A stretch of DNA of 57,534 nucleotides from Diphasiastrum complanatum (GCA_029204225.1 MU833351.1:1-57534), one strand, 5' to 3'; shown: positions 22,423 to 36,134, counted from the first letter of the stretch. Translations and numbers: made by a program. Notes: a model not told the origin generated them from the sequence alone.

Positions 22423-22936
22423 TTTACGGCAATAAACATTGAAAAAACATTAAAAACATAAATTACAGTGGGAAGTGGGAAGGACGCCTTGTTTTTAACC
22501 GGCATTAAGAGACGGCTTACGGAGCTTGTCTTTGATATAACACTGCAATTATCTTTTAAGAGCTTCTTTCCATGCTGACCCCCTCACCCGGGCATGCTGA
22601 CGTCTACTAACATCAGGGGTTGGTGAAGTGGTGAGAGGGCTTGCAGATCAGCTCTTAGAGAAAACGGGTTTACCCCTTTTCTCTTTTCTCAAGTGAAAGC
22701 ATGATGTAACCTTATGCACAAGGGCAGGTCACCCGGTGACATGGAAAGAACAAAGAACCTCTAAGGAGGCTTGCGAGGCTTGATCCGACGCCTGTGCGTA
22801 ACGTAACATAACAAAAACTGTTATCTTTTAACGAGAGTTAACAGAAGGCTTGCGAGGCTTGAAAGGAGCCTTTCTCGCTTGTCTCCAGCTTCTCTTTCGG
22901 CGTTCCCTTGACGAGCTAGAAACGATGCTGCTTCTG

Positions 22937-23170
22937 CCTGTTGCGGAGATGGATTTCGACTTATTATTGCCCTGTGTTCGCAGATCTTGTGATTTGAGAA
23001 TTATTTTCATGGAAAATGATGATAAAATTGTGTCAATTTGATCCTAAAACTTGCCTGCCGCGGAGATAGATTTCGACTTATTATTGGCCTGTGTTCGCAG
23101 ATCTTGTGATTTGAGAATTATTTTCATGGAAAATGATGATAAAATTGTGTCAATTTGATCCTAAAACTCA
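22937..23170. repeat. Tandem duplication, 2 x 117 bp
   Basis: Two adjacent copies start CCTGTTGCGGAGATGG and CCTGCCGCGGAGATAG and run through TTATTATTG and GATCCTAAAAC with only a few differences. They end about 200 bp upstream of the phosphatase start codon, so they may be in its promoter or 5' leader. Confidence 0.95.
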
Positions 23171-23372
23171 CCTCTGACCTTGCTGTTGATAAATTTATTG
23201 TAAAACCAGATGTCTTTTGCAAGACATGACATTATCACAACAAATGTCAGATTATGTGGTGATTGGCAAGAGCAGACATGATTATGAGACCATTTTTGCA
23301 CAAATTAGAGAGCGAACGCTTGTATGTAGCTTTGCATTTTGAGAAATTGGAAGGAGATTCAGGGAAGTAAAC

Positions 23373-25629
23373 ATGACTAGTGCTGTTCCTACGGTGTCGA
23401 CGTTTGGTCAAAGACTTGAACGTGATGAATCCTCGTTGAGTCTCCTCAGCTCTCGTGGATCTGGTAAGTCCAGAATCGCACTCTTTTAGTACAGAAAACC
23501 TCTGTTTCCTCTTTGATATTTGAGATTGCTCCTCTCACGTCAGACTTAAATGTTCTGTACGTAGCGATACGTGACAACGATCGCTAAATCCTACTCATAT
23601 GTGCTAGTAGGTTATGAATTTATTTTCTTCTTTATCGATTATAAGGAATTCCGGATTGACGTCGCTGCTCTTTGTTCTTGAATTTGATGATTATAATATC
23701 AAGTCCCGCTGCTATGAATACTGAACTGTTTTCTTCTACATCAGCCTTCCTCAAAAGCTAATGAACTTCGTATCTTGCTGCGGATTTCTACAAAACTTGC
23801 AGAGTTTGGCAGTCGTTACATTCAAGCAGATGACTCGGGGGTCTATCTTTCATCGCTGGCAGTTACGATACTTGTGTCCTCCACTGCAACCATTGCTATT
23901 CTTCTCATAACGCTTACTATTACACTCGCCGTTATGCTTGGAGCATGCCGAGTCCAGCCTGAAATGCTTTTGTCTCAAAATCGAATGAATGCTCCAAATA
24001 ATTGTCTTGCCTTTATAAGGAATGTCGAGGTGAATAATGTCAATGGCTGGGTTCTTCCAAAAGATTGTGAGAAGTCTGTGTCTGAATACATATGTACAGG
24101 ACAATATTATTCAGACGTGGCAGAAACTTTGAACGCAGCTGGGCGTTACTTGCAATCAACGGTGCTAAAAGCAGATGCTTCGGATGCAATAGTGCTCGAT
24201 GTAGATGAGACTGCACTGTCCAATATTCCCTATTTTGCACAACGTCTTTATGAGTAAGCTTGTATCACTGCAACCATATATAAGCAAAAGCTTGTGTTAG
24301 ACCATCCAAGCATTATTATAAGCCGACGATTTCCTTGCGTGATAGGGGAATTGATGGGATATAGTCAGGCTTCCCTAGATTATTTGGTTGTTACAAGAGA
24401 CCCTGCTGTCTGAATTTATTTTAGAGACATTCATCTGGATGTGCTTATAGCCGTTGGTTTCGGGGTTTTAGGTGCTGAGTTTTTATTCGTGTTTGAGCTG
24501 GCAGTGATTAGATACACAACAATCTGGAAATCGGCTTTTTTCTCCAAAAACTTGGTACAAGTCGTCCTAATCTCATTGTAGATCGTTGTCTGTTGCAGCG
24601 ATGCAAGGCTTGATGGAAAATCATGGACTGATTGGGTTCGAGCAGCAGAGGCCCCTCCTCTTCTTCCAACTCTTTCTTTATATCGCGAACTTGTGGCTGC
24701 CAACTGGAGTGTAATTTTCATAACAAACAGACAAGAAGCTCAGAGGAGTTCAACTATACAAAATCTTCTTTCTGCAGGCTATGATAATTGGGCAGAATTG
24801 ATTCTCAGGTATGCTTCATCTAGTGAGATAATTATATGAATGAGAGTTGTGATTTGGATGTTCCAATCTAATTCGACTTACAGGCATGGAGCTTGTCTGC
24901 ACTTATATTGACAAGACTATTATCCTCAGATGACCCATTCCATTCTGTATCTTCACATTCAGAAATTCTTGTCGCAGTTTGGCATAGAAATAGTGTCTAT
25001 TATGTGCTGGCAAGCTCGACGGGCGGTGGAGTCATTGAGCCCCTCGAGTCCCTCCAGGTGGACCAAGGTTCAAGTCTAATTCAACCTCTAGGTACGGAGT
25101 CTTATACAACATAGTTGACAAGCCTGGCATCCTCGGATGATTGCAACTTGTATCTTTGCATCCAGAAGTCCTTATAACTGTTTGGCTTGGAAAATCATAT
25201 CTGTGAAGTAGATATGATATGCTGGCAAGCTGGATGGCCAGCGGTAGCCAGTTGAGTCATTGAGCCCCTTGTGTTGTGTTGCCAAGGTTCAGGGCACCCC
25301 TCCCACTCACAGAACACACGTAAAAGGGTTTTCTCATTTATTATAGAACGACTTAGAAGGCAATACTATTTCCACTTGCAAGGATTGCCATCTAAATTAT
25401 GTGCAAACTAGTTTTGCAATATTAATATCATTGTCGCTTGATTAATTTGACCAGGTCTCAGGACGAGCAACAACTGGCAGCTTCAGAGTACAAATCTAAA
25501 AGGAGAGTAGATTTGAGCAGGGAAGGTTACCACATCTGGACTATCTTGGGAGACCAATGAAGTGATATGATGGGTGCAGCATCTGGGAACCAAACATTCA
25601 AATTACCAAATCCAATGTATCATATCTAG
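23373..25629 (+). pseudogene. HAD class IIIB acid phosphatase, four exons, with stop codon in final motif
   Basis: A plant VSP/acid-phosphatase-type HAD hydrolase (phosphate-ester cleavage via an Asp nucleophile). Exons: 23373-23463 (donor GTAAGT); 23758-24253 (acceptor CTCAAAAG; the better-looking CATCAG at 23744 is out of phase); 24599-24808 (GTTGCAG to GTATGC); 25455-25629 (GACCAG). Phases join. A 34-residue hydrophobic segment (from LAVTILVSS) near residues 60-95 suggests a type II membrane anchor, where relatives have a signal peptide. Motif I is LDVDETALSN; motif II is IFITNRQEAQR; EYKSKRR carries the motif III Lys. Motif IV, GDQWSD in the family, reads GDQ-stop-SD (TGA at 25558), giving 300 residues; reading on gives FKLPNPMYHI, the normal tail. 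So the gene is recently disabled, or makes a form truncated by 23 residues. Splice sites look intact. Confidence 0.85.
24900..25310 (+). repeat. Intronic tandem repeat pair, tRNA-like
   Basis: Inside the third phosphatase intron lie two degenerate units of about 200 bp (24900-25107, 25108-25310). They share TGACAAG...CTCAGATGA, GTGCTGGCAAGCT, GGTGGAGTCATTGAGCCCC and CCAAGGTTCAAG. TGGCAAGCTCGACGG followed by GGTTCAAGTC about 60 bases on resembles pol III A and B boxes. This could be a tandemly inserted SINE. Confidence 0.6.
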
Positions 25630-26830
25630 AAACCTCTGAAGAGACCATTTGAAAGAGGAGATTTTTGAAGCTTTTGGCTGGCTTTTCAAAATTTGTGGTA
25701 TTGCCTTAGTATTGGATACGCTTAGTGTGAGAAGCATGTCAGGTTTTGAATATAGATAACAGGCCTTTGAGTATCTCTGCAGGGTTTTGTTTGACCAAAT
25801 TCCAGAAAGAAACCTCATCAAATGGTCTTTGCAAACATGAAACAATACGTATACTTAATCTGCATAGTAAAACCATAGCCAGAAAATCACATACCGGATT
25901 CTTGCTGTTTTGGTGCTAATTTACAATCCCAATATGACCTTTTATATTATCAGCTTGAGTTACTATATCAAGATCACGATCTTTGGACCTTTGATGAGTA
26001 TCAGGATCTTCCTGTAATTAGCTTTATTTTGTTCTTGCAACAACATTAGCATGTGTTTGCAACGATATAGCATGACTATTCTGATATATATTTACACTGT
26101 ACATGTAAACCTCTTATGCTTATTCATAAGGTGGATCTAATATTAAGAAGATAGCAGATATTCTATAATCAAAATTGAAAGTGATGCATTACTCTGACCC
26201 AAAATATATGTTGCCTTACCTCCTTACGATTATAATCGGGTTTATTTTTTCCAAACAGTATTTCTGCACTTCTCAAGTGTGATCCGAGTTCAATCTGCAG
26301 CAAATTTTCTGATGACAATTTCAGTCTCACTTCAGACCAGCTTATCTACTAATTATCAAAGTTATTTGTGCAAGGAAGTTGTGGGTCTCTTGTTGATATA
26401 TTCAAACATAAAGATCCAAATTATTTGACGAATGTCATATCACATGTGGAGCACTGAAGTAGGTGGAGACAACCAACCTAGAAAATCCAAATTTAATGGC
26501 ACTAAAGAATTTGAAGTTACCTCACAATTGATTGAGCGTGAGTAGGTGTCAAGAACTTTAGCTTAAATGAATATTTTGTTTTGGTTCCGCTTAGTAGTTG
26601 TGTTTGATAAGAGTGGTTACTTTGTTCATGTAGACCTAGGCTTGAGTCTAGGTTTTTAGGAAAAAGAACACTTATGAGCCATGCACTCTTAACTTGGCTA
26701 TGCCTTTCTATCCTTAAATTTCTAATTTCATATATAATAATGCCAAGGCAAATAATTTGTCGCATAAAAAAAAGTCCTTTATAACAAGGGTATAATACGA
26801 GCTACAAGACATGTTTTCTACAACTTTTAT
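25630..26830. other. Spacer, no gene seen
   Basis: AT-rich DNA downstream of the phosphatase. Its first part would be the 3' untranslated region. No motif in the open frames. Confidence 0.5.
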
Positions 26831-26835
26831 TTGTG

Positions 26836-27340
26836 GGCATTATGTCATGTAGGATGAATCATCTTATGATTATTTAAAGATAATCACACAAACTCAAGCA
26901 AGTTGCTTTAAAAGTTTGGCTTCTAAGCTTTGATACAAGGTGTCATGTTTGTATCATGGTTGCCTCTGCATGATTCTCCAATTATGTCCTTTTTCCTACT
27001 ATAATGAAAAAGGAAAATGTTCGTATTGCAAGGGGACAATGTCGTGTAGGATGAATAATCATACTATTATTTAAAGTTAATTACACAAACTTAAGCAAGT
27101 TATTTTAAAAGTTGCCTTCTAAGCTTTGCATACAAGTGGTCATGTTTGTATCATAGTTCGCTCTATACGATTCTCCAATTTTGTTGAATCATCATACTAA
27201 TGTTTAATGATAATCACATATACTTAAGCAAGCTATTTTAACCTAAGGCATCATGTAGTTGCACTCTCCATGATTCCCCAATTGTGTACTTTCTCCTACA
27301 ACTATGAGAAAAGAAAACGTTCTTTCTGCAAGAAACCAAC
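26836..27340. repeat. Tandem repeat, about 2.5 units of up to 200 bp
   Basis: Units start at about 26839 and 27039, with a shortened one from about 27183. Shared words are TGTAGGATGAAT, ATTTAAAGATAATCACA, CTTAAGCAAG, TTCTAAGCTTTG, GTCATGTTTGTATCAT and GATTCTCCAATT. The second and third units carry internal deletions. Confidence 0.85.
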
Positions 27341-29440
27341 ATAATTAAAGATGAGAAAAGAAGAAGTTACAATCTATCAAAGTGTTGTGAAATGCTTATG
27401 GTGTGTTATAATGAAGTATGTGCTTGAGGCCCTTTTGTGAAGGTCCAATCCTTTAGATTTGCATTCAATCTTTCTTTTTTTTTTCTCGAAAAGCTAATTG
27501 TAGATTAAAGACTTTCTACGAAGTACAAAGTAAAAGAACAAATAACTTAAAGATGGAAGAGTTTATCAGCCTCCTTTAAAAGAAGCAAGGGGGAAAGGAC
27601 TAGAGAAAGAGGAGTAGAGAGAGGTGGAGTCATCTGACGATAAAGGAGAGGGAAAAGAACAGTAAAGGGAAATGTCCCGATTGAGGGACTGAGGAGGTAG
27701 AACATGATTATAATCTTATTGTGATAAGTGCCAGTAAACTTCAATGCTTAGAGAAGCTATTCTTTTGAAATGATGAAAAATAGTCATATGTATCCTTTTT
27801 TGAATTGAAGAGTAATGAATTTTATTTTAAATATATAAAGAATTACTGAAGGGTTTCTCTTATGGAAAAAAGAAGGTATATCCTAAGAATGATGATAAGT
27901 GGCTCAAAAATAACTTTTCTAAGCGACAATCAATAAAAAACAACCCTTGCTTTTCTTGGAGCATGATAAAGCTTCACATGGAGGGTTCTTGTATTCCATG
28001 CTAATTTGGAATCAGAAGTACTTTACAAGGGCCAAATTCATTTCAAAATATGCACCTACCTCCCAATTTGAAACCTTAGATCATTCCATGTGAAACTCCC
28101 TTTCATTTGGAGGCAAGGGCATTTAATGCCTAAATTAATGCATTTCTATGTTTTATTGGAGGGGAGAGAAAGGTCCCCCCAATGGCCACTCAAGATGGTT
28201 GGGGTATTCCCTTGGTATTTTGACTTACCCCAATTTGGCACCTTTCAATGTCACCTAGTGGCAACTCCCACTCCTTGTGAAATGGGGGGAGGTCTCTTGA
28301 AGTGGTTTCCACCAATCAAGGTGGAGGATTTGGGCCTTGTGTGATAAATTGGCTAATTTAAATTTTGAGATGAAAAACCATATGTGACCATTGTCATTTT
28401 TTAGCTCAACAACAACGTAACAAAATTTACTTACAAGATTACTTGTCAACATATATTGATTTAGAAAAATTATGTCGATACTTTTGAATTGAAAAGAGTT
28501 TTTAGAAACTTTTTAGAATGCACATTGTAAAAGGAAAACATAAAAATTTCTTGATCTTATTTTTTAAAGATTGTCATAATAGAAATGATGTCATGTGCCA
28601 ATCCTAGGACAATAGCAATAACAATGAAATGAAAGCTACTAACAAGAGAAATACTAGACATTCATGTTGATATACTCACAAGAAGTAGAATAAACAAGAA
28701 CCTCCATGGAATCACATTAGCATTGAGTAGATATATCATTACAAGCATGAATTAAGCCTCAATGGATTGGGCATATGAGACCTAGCATGGAAGATTCCAT
28801 TTGCTTTCATTCATTAGAGGAAGAGGAGGTAGAACTCCAATTTCACTCAAATTAAAATGAGCCAAAAGATCCCAAAATTGATGTCCATTGTCTACTTATA
28901 GATAGAGCCCATCCCTTAACTTGGCATAACTATCTTGAATTCCAATTAGCCCTTGTTAGGTATTGTTAAGTCTACTTGGGCCCTTGTTGGCCTAGTTTAA
29001 GATAAAGGAAAATTTAATGACCTCCATAGGTCATGAAAAACTATTTGGAAACCTTTGCTGAGCACAACTCACAACATCAAGATTACCCTTGATGAAGGTT
29101 GATACTTGGTGATTTCATATTGCACAACTTTACTACCAAACAACCATAATAGAATAATCGTGGGAGTCGAACCTTACCTCTTGGACAAAAACAGGATGGT
29201 TGGATGGAGTTCATCCCACCTTCAAGCCACATCCACGAGATGAGAATATTCCATGCCTGACCTATATGGAAAGGAAAATTTCTCACCTGATAGGCTTTAG
29301 GAAAAGGAGAACCGGGAAGATTGATTGTCTCTTGGCATTGTGGGACTGTCACCAATCAAGGTCCAAGGCATTCTTGGGCACTTGATGTCACTTGGATTTT
29401 CTAGTAGTGCTTATGTCCCTCATTCGATGTCAAGTCTTTA
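27341..29440. other. Spacer, no gene seen
   Basis: No recognisable coding region. The 84-codon frame at 28090-28344 has no known motif and looks like chance. Direct words such as ACCAATCAAGGT recur at 28311 and 29351. Confidence 0.45.
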
Positions 29441-30110
29441 GAAGATGACATTATCGTTCTCACTTTTTATGTGAATGATACACTCTTATGTGGTAGTTGC
29501 ATTTATGATATCAATATTAAATGCATTGAAGAAAGAGATCAAGATGGAAGATCTAGGACTTTTGAATTTCATTCTAGGCATAAAAGTAGATAGAGGATCT
29601 TTTTTTAGCTTCATAAAAGTAGATAGAGGCATAAAAGTAGATAGAGGATCTTTTTTTAGCTTCATTTACAATCAAAATGTGCCAATTTGTTGCTTGATAG
29701 ATTTGGTATGAAGAATTGCATACGTGTAGACACTCTCATGGAGCATGTTGTAAAAGTTCCTATAGAAGATGGAAGCATTCTATGAAGAAATCACCCTTTT
29801 TAGGAAACTGGTTGGCTCCTTGATATCTATCATTACTACATGACCTAATATTAGCTATAGTGTGGCTAAGTTGAGTCTATTCATGTGAATTCCATCAGTC
29901 ATATATTAGAAAATGGCTAAGAGGGTCCTTAGATACATCTCGAGTACCATAGATTATGGCACATTGTATCAAAGCTCTAATATTTCTTTGATTGGATTTT
30001 TGGATGTTGAATTTGTAGGTGATAGGGTGTATAGAAGTTTCAAAAGTGCCTTTTCAAATTTCATTTGTGATGGTGCTATATCATGCCTTTTGAGCTTATT
30101 TGTCAGATGA
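29440..30110 (+). pseudogene. Copia RT-RNase H remnant, forward
   Basis: Copia Pol relic. RT end: YVND-like then TLLCGSCIYDIN near 29470, then LKKEIKMEDLGLLNFILGIK (29535-29590), matching the MTDLG-x-LxYFLGI block. RNase H: MAKRVLRYISSTIDYGTLYQ and FVGDRVYRSFKSAFSNFICD with GAIS (29913-30090). Many stops and frameshifts lie between. An internal tandem duplication at 29577-29666 repeats CATAAAAGTAGATAGAGG three times. Nothing recognisable follows up to the GT repeat at 31875. Confidence 0.82.
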
Positions 30111-31873
30111 TCGCATATCCATAGGAGTTGTCACTGATTTTTGTTCCATTATTGTGATGGTGTCCCAAAGCTCCTTGTCCATAAACACATTTCATTTTGA
30201 ACTTTCATATGATGTAATTGAATATATCTAATTTATTGGCCTCTTTAAGCACATATTCATCCAGTCCTATCATTGTTTTCAAAATATGCTATTGTCACAC
30301 CTTTTGGTAGCTCAATAAAAGCCTTTGAGAGTACTAGCAAGCTTTGCAAGTTGATTTCAAAGTATAAAAAAAATGTTGTTCGGCCTATTTGGCATTATAA
30401 GGTTGAGAGAGGTCAGAAAGTTCATATATAATGAACTATTTCAAGGTGTTAGTTAACCCCAGACTAAAAGGACGGAATGGATTCTTATTTGAGTGCAGTC
30501 TGATCTGATAGTTAGAGGACATGAATACAAATCTACAAGAACTTTCAAAAACAAGAAAGGTGGTTGCTTTTGAGAATGGTAGCGAAAAATGGCAACTCAT
30601 TAAAGTTGGCCTCAAACTTGGCTTTAATAATTGTGTGCCCTATTTTACTGAGTAGCCCATTATCCAACCTTGGGAGCAATCTTGGAAGGGCCTCAAGAGA
30701 GAACCAAAACCCATTACAAGTCCATATGGTCTTGTTAGGCCAATACATATGGTAGGAATGTGGGTCCTCATTCAAATTGAAAATATGAATTGTCAGTGCC
30801 AACTATTATTAAGAATCCTACATGTGTTGCTCTAGTTTTGGAGCCTTCCACTTGTTGGCCACGAAATTCCAATATGGTGCCTATTTTTTGCATAGTCTAT
30901 TTCAACCATCAAATTATGGCACAACAAACTTGTAGCAACTAGTCAAGGTCCAAAAATTTAGGGAGATCATACAACAACTTGCTAAATTTAGCATTTATCG
31001 TACATCTCATGTCAAAGGCAACCTAGTTGGTCAAACTGATATTTTGCCTTGTGGACTTCTAGTGGCCAATCTTACATCACAATAGTCTTGAGGTGTCGAT
31101 TTGAATCTATTGAGATATTTTTCAGAGATTTTGACATGCTATCTGGCCTATTTGGCATTCTAGACCTAACATTTTAAGGTTTTCACCATGAAAGCTTCAA
31201 GCCTAGTACACTTTTTGAAGTTCATACACAAAGTGTCTCACTAAATGACCACATTCAATAAATTTTTGATTGTGAAACTTATGATGATTATTGTTGTAGA
31301 GAATGCAAACAATGAATTAAATGTTAAGGGTGCGAGAGAATAACAATTTAATTTTACTCTAAGCGAATCTACATGCAACATCCAAATTTAAGTAGATGCA
31401 TAGGTAAACTATTCAATTATAATAGACAATCACAAATTGCAAATTGCAATAGTTCAAATTATATATAGTTTACACAATATAGTCTTGACTATTGTTAGTT
31501 TTGCAAGTTGTGTATACATGGGTTTTCATTTTATTCATTTATAGTTTAGCTGATTTTCTAGCTTTTTAGATATCTTTTCAAACGACTTATATCATCGTGA
31601 TTGCAATTACACCAAAGAATAATATAAAACCAATAGTAGTGACAACTCTAATAAGGAGTGGACTTATTCTCATGACCATCATGCCAAATATCAATACTTG
31701 ACATTTGGGAGTTTTGATTTTCCTGTAATGGTTATAGCAATAAACATGTATTTTTTGTGTGCATAAGGTAAAAATTCAAAGACCTTGATCACAATTATGA
31801 TACATGTTGCCCGCCTTATCACATTTGAAATAGATGCACCCCACACCATATGTAAAAAATGATGTATAATGCC

Positions 31874-31874
<1 letters not shown>
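30111..31874. other. Spacer, no gene seen
   Basis: Open frames are short and without motifs. Probably old decayed repeat DNA. Confidence 0.45.

Positions 31875-31910
<36 letters not shown>
31875..31910. repeat. Microsatellite (TG)18
   Basis: Thirty-six bases of pure TG. Confidence 0.98.
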
Positions 31911-33781
<1,871 letters not shown>

Positions 33782-34040
33782 TGTTGGAGTTAATTTTTCT
33801 CCTACTCATCCTAACTGCCCTCCTTTTCACTTATGTAAGTCACTCTCTCAAACAGTCTGCATAATTACATGCAAACTTCAACAGCCAAAAAATGCGAAGA
33901 ATGCAACAAAGTCTTCTACTTACCTTTTCAAGCATTCTGAGCACAAAAGGTTTTTGCAAAAAAGGCGAAAATCCCGACCGGGCCATTTTGGGCACCCCAA
34001 CATTTTTCCCGAAGAATGGAGAAGTCACATTGGCAAGCAT
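33782..34040 (+). mobile_element. Copia LTR fragment, same family as 15424-16118
   Basis: It starts TGTTGGAGTTAATTTTTCTCC. Read against the reverse strand of 16118 downward, it shares CTCCTACTCAT, CCTCCTTTTCACTTATGTAA, TCACTCTCTCAAA, GCCAAAAAATGCGA and GGCCATTTTGGGCACC. No primer site or pol lies to its right, so it is a solo or truncated LTR. 34041-34407 shows nothing further. Confidence 0.8.
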
Positions 34041-34407
34041 GAGCATCATTTCATCAAAATACACAACATGGAGGAACCAATGAAAAACAAAACTACATTT
34101 GTCAATTGTTTCAGTGGTTCTACCGCAGAGTTCAAATTCGACATATAACAAAGTCCACACAATACAACAAGTTTAGAAAAGCATGCAAGTTCATACAGAA
34201 AGAGAATATTAGATGATTGTTGAGTAGAAGATAACAAAGACATTCATTCATCATTGTTATCAAATCATGACATGTTCAAGAGAGGAGAAATACTCAATGT
34301 GAATGTATGACATGTTCAGAATTGCTTGCAAATTCATGGAACAAGAGAGAGGAGAAATACTCAATGTAAATGTATTGATTGTATTGTGACAAAATACAAA
34401 GTGTCCA

Positions 34408-35654
34408 CTATTCATCATCAGCTTGTGTGTCAGCTTCTATTGCTGTATTGTCATGAAGAAATTCTCTGCTAGAGTATGCATCTAATAGATGTGCATTATC
34501 CTTATTTCCAATAAGTCAATAATATAAGTAGAGTACAGTGAATAATGAGAGCTCCTTAAAGGAACACTCCCATCTATAAAACCCCAAATGTTCAAAACAT
34601 AAGATCTTTTGACGAAAATAATCATATTTGTCTTAACAAATTTATGTCCTCCTAGATAAAATGATAAAGCTTTAACTGCCATTATTAGACTCTCCCCAAC
34701 TAGGCTCAGCTTTGAATGAGCAATACAGATCTCATTCTTCAGAAAATGCCTAAGATAGTGGCCAAGTCCACTATCCCTCTGGAATAAGGATGCATGTTGT
34801 TGGTAACCACCTCGTCTCGCAGCAAAGTCATCAATTATGAGAGCATCCTGCAATAAGAAATATGTAAAAAATAAATACATTCAGCAGTTAAGAACATTCC
34901 AATGCAAGAAAGTTTAACACTTACACATTCTTCATCATCATCAGCAACCAGATCAGGATGATTAATATGACCACCTACTGAAGTAGAATCATCTGTGAAA
35001 TGCATTAATGATGGATGAGGGAAGCCCACCTTGGATTGAAATGCCGTGAATTCTTCATTGGATGGTCTGCCTCATCCATGCTCAACAATATTTGATAAAG
35101 TCCTAGTCAAGCACTCTTCACCGGTCATAAGTCCCTCCTCATCATCATAATCAATTCTAGCAACAAGGTCATCTGTTTCAAAATCTACAAAGTTGGAGAA
35201 TTCAGAAATTGTGCCGAATAATAAACATAGCACCTCATCTTCACGATAGCCAAAAAAACTGACATAAATCAGTTGTAGTAAAATATAAATCATCATTTAT
35301 ATGATATACTGGCAAATTGAAAAGAAATTTAGAGAGATCGATTCATCAACAGATGTATTCTGGCCAATAAAAGAATCCCGCAGCACATCAGTATTTACAT
35401 CAATAAAGGCACTATCCTTATCAGGGGTGTTGACTAGGAAGTGACTGATATCCTTAATAGATGACTAAACAGAGGATGATGCAATATGAGGATCACCAGC
35501 AGAAACTTTCTCATCATTCGGGATCTGAACTAATAGGAAAAGTATGAAACCACTCTGGTACTCAACCAATCGACATTTTTTGTTGCAGTAAGGACACATT
35601 GAACCGCTTTTAAAAAGATCAAACAATTTGGAGAACATTCTATCTAGTCTCTGC
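34408..35654 (-). pseudogene. Unrecognised multi-exon gene with zinc-ribbon-like motif and two premature stops
   Basis: Four exons read leftward with good junctions. Exon 35654-35310 (after TTTTCAG) has KLFDLFKSGSMCPYCNKKC, a C-x2-C plus C zinc-binding start. Exon 35258-34925 (after ATGTCAG, ending at donor GTAAGTG) has FFGYREDEVLCLLFG and an acidic end with LVADDDEEC. Exon from 34847 (after ATTGCAG) has LIIDDFAARRGGYQQHAS, LFQRDSGLGHYLRHFLK and LSLVGESLIMAVKALSFY. The last exon (about 34503-34408) ends with DNTAIEADTQADDE and TAG. Stops inside exons at 35464 (TAG, from CAG?) and 35072 (TGA, from CGA?) are both C-to-T changes. I cannot name the family. The first exon and promoter would lie right of 35654. 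It is a host-type gene, not retroelement-like, and probably inactive. Confidence 0.55.
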
Positions 35655-35880
35655 CTGAAAACTGGGAAGAAATGAACAAATTAGTATATGCATGTACGAG
35701 AGTGAACCTATGGAGATAACAGGTTTATTGAGTATATCCCTGAATCTAACATAATGTTCATAAAATACGTCAGAATTGGGTTGTGCAGTCTAGATTGCTA
35801 GTAATCCCAAATTCAATGAAAAATCAACTTAGGCCCGAATCTTGTGCAGATCATGAGGAAGAGGCCATGGCACTACGACA

Positions 35881-36044
35881 GATATCGCACCTGTGCGTGA
35901 GGGAGACAAAACGAAAAAAAACTAACTGTAAAGATCGCGCACAAGAGGGATATGTACGGCAGGTAGCACCTGAATATCGCACTTGTGCGCAAGTAGAGAT
36001 CGAGGAATAAGACGTACAACAAAGCGCGCGCACAAGAGCGATAT
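35881..36044. repeat. Alternating foldback array
   Basis: Four copies of ATATCGC-x-C-x-TGTGCGC alternate in orientation: forward at 35881, reverse at 35934, forward at 35973, reverse at 36024. Neighbouring copies can pair as two hairpins with loops of about 35 bases. This lies 230-390 bp upstream of the first visible exon of the reverse-strand gene. Confidence 0.8.
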
Positions 36045-36134
36045 GTCGTGAAATTCGAGAAAGAAAAAAGCAAAAAATTAATCAAATTTTGTGCCTTTCT
36101 TAGTGAATTTTCACATGTGCGTTCAACAGTCAAC

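Noticed and set aside
23745-23757. Acceptor CATCAG at 23744 for phosphatase exon 2
   Set aside because: It looks stronger but joins exon 1 out of phase and gives an immediate stop; CTCAAAAG at 23757 keeps the frame. Left open that exon 1 itself could be wrong.
28090-28344. 84-codon ORF starting MKLPFIWRQG
   Set aside because: No motif, no splice context, surrounding sequence looks like noncoding repeat.
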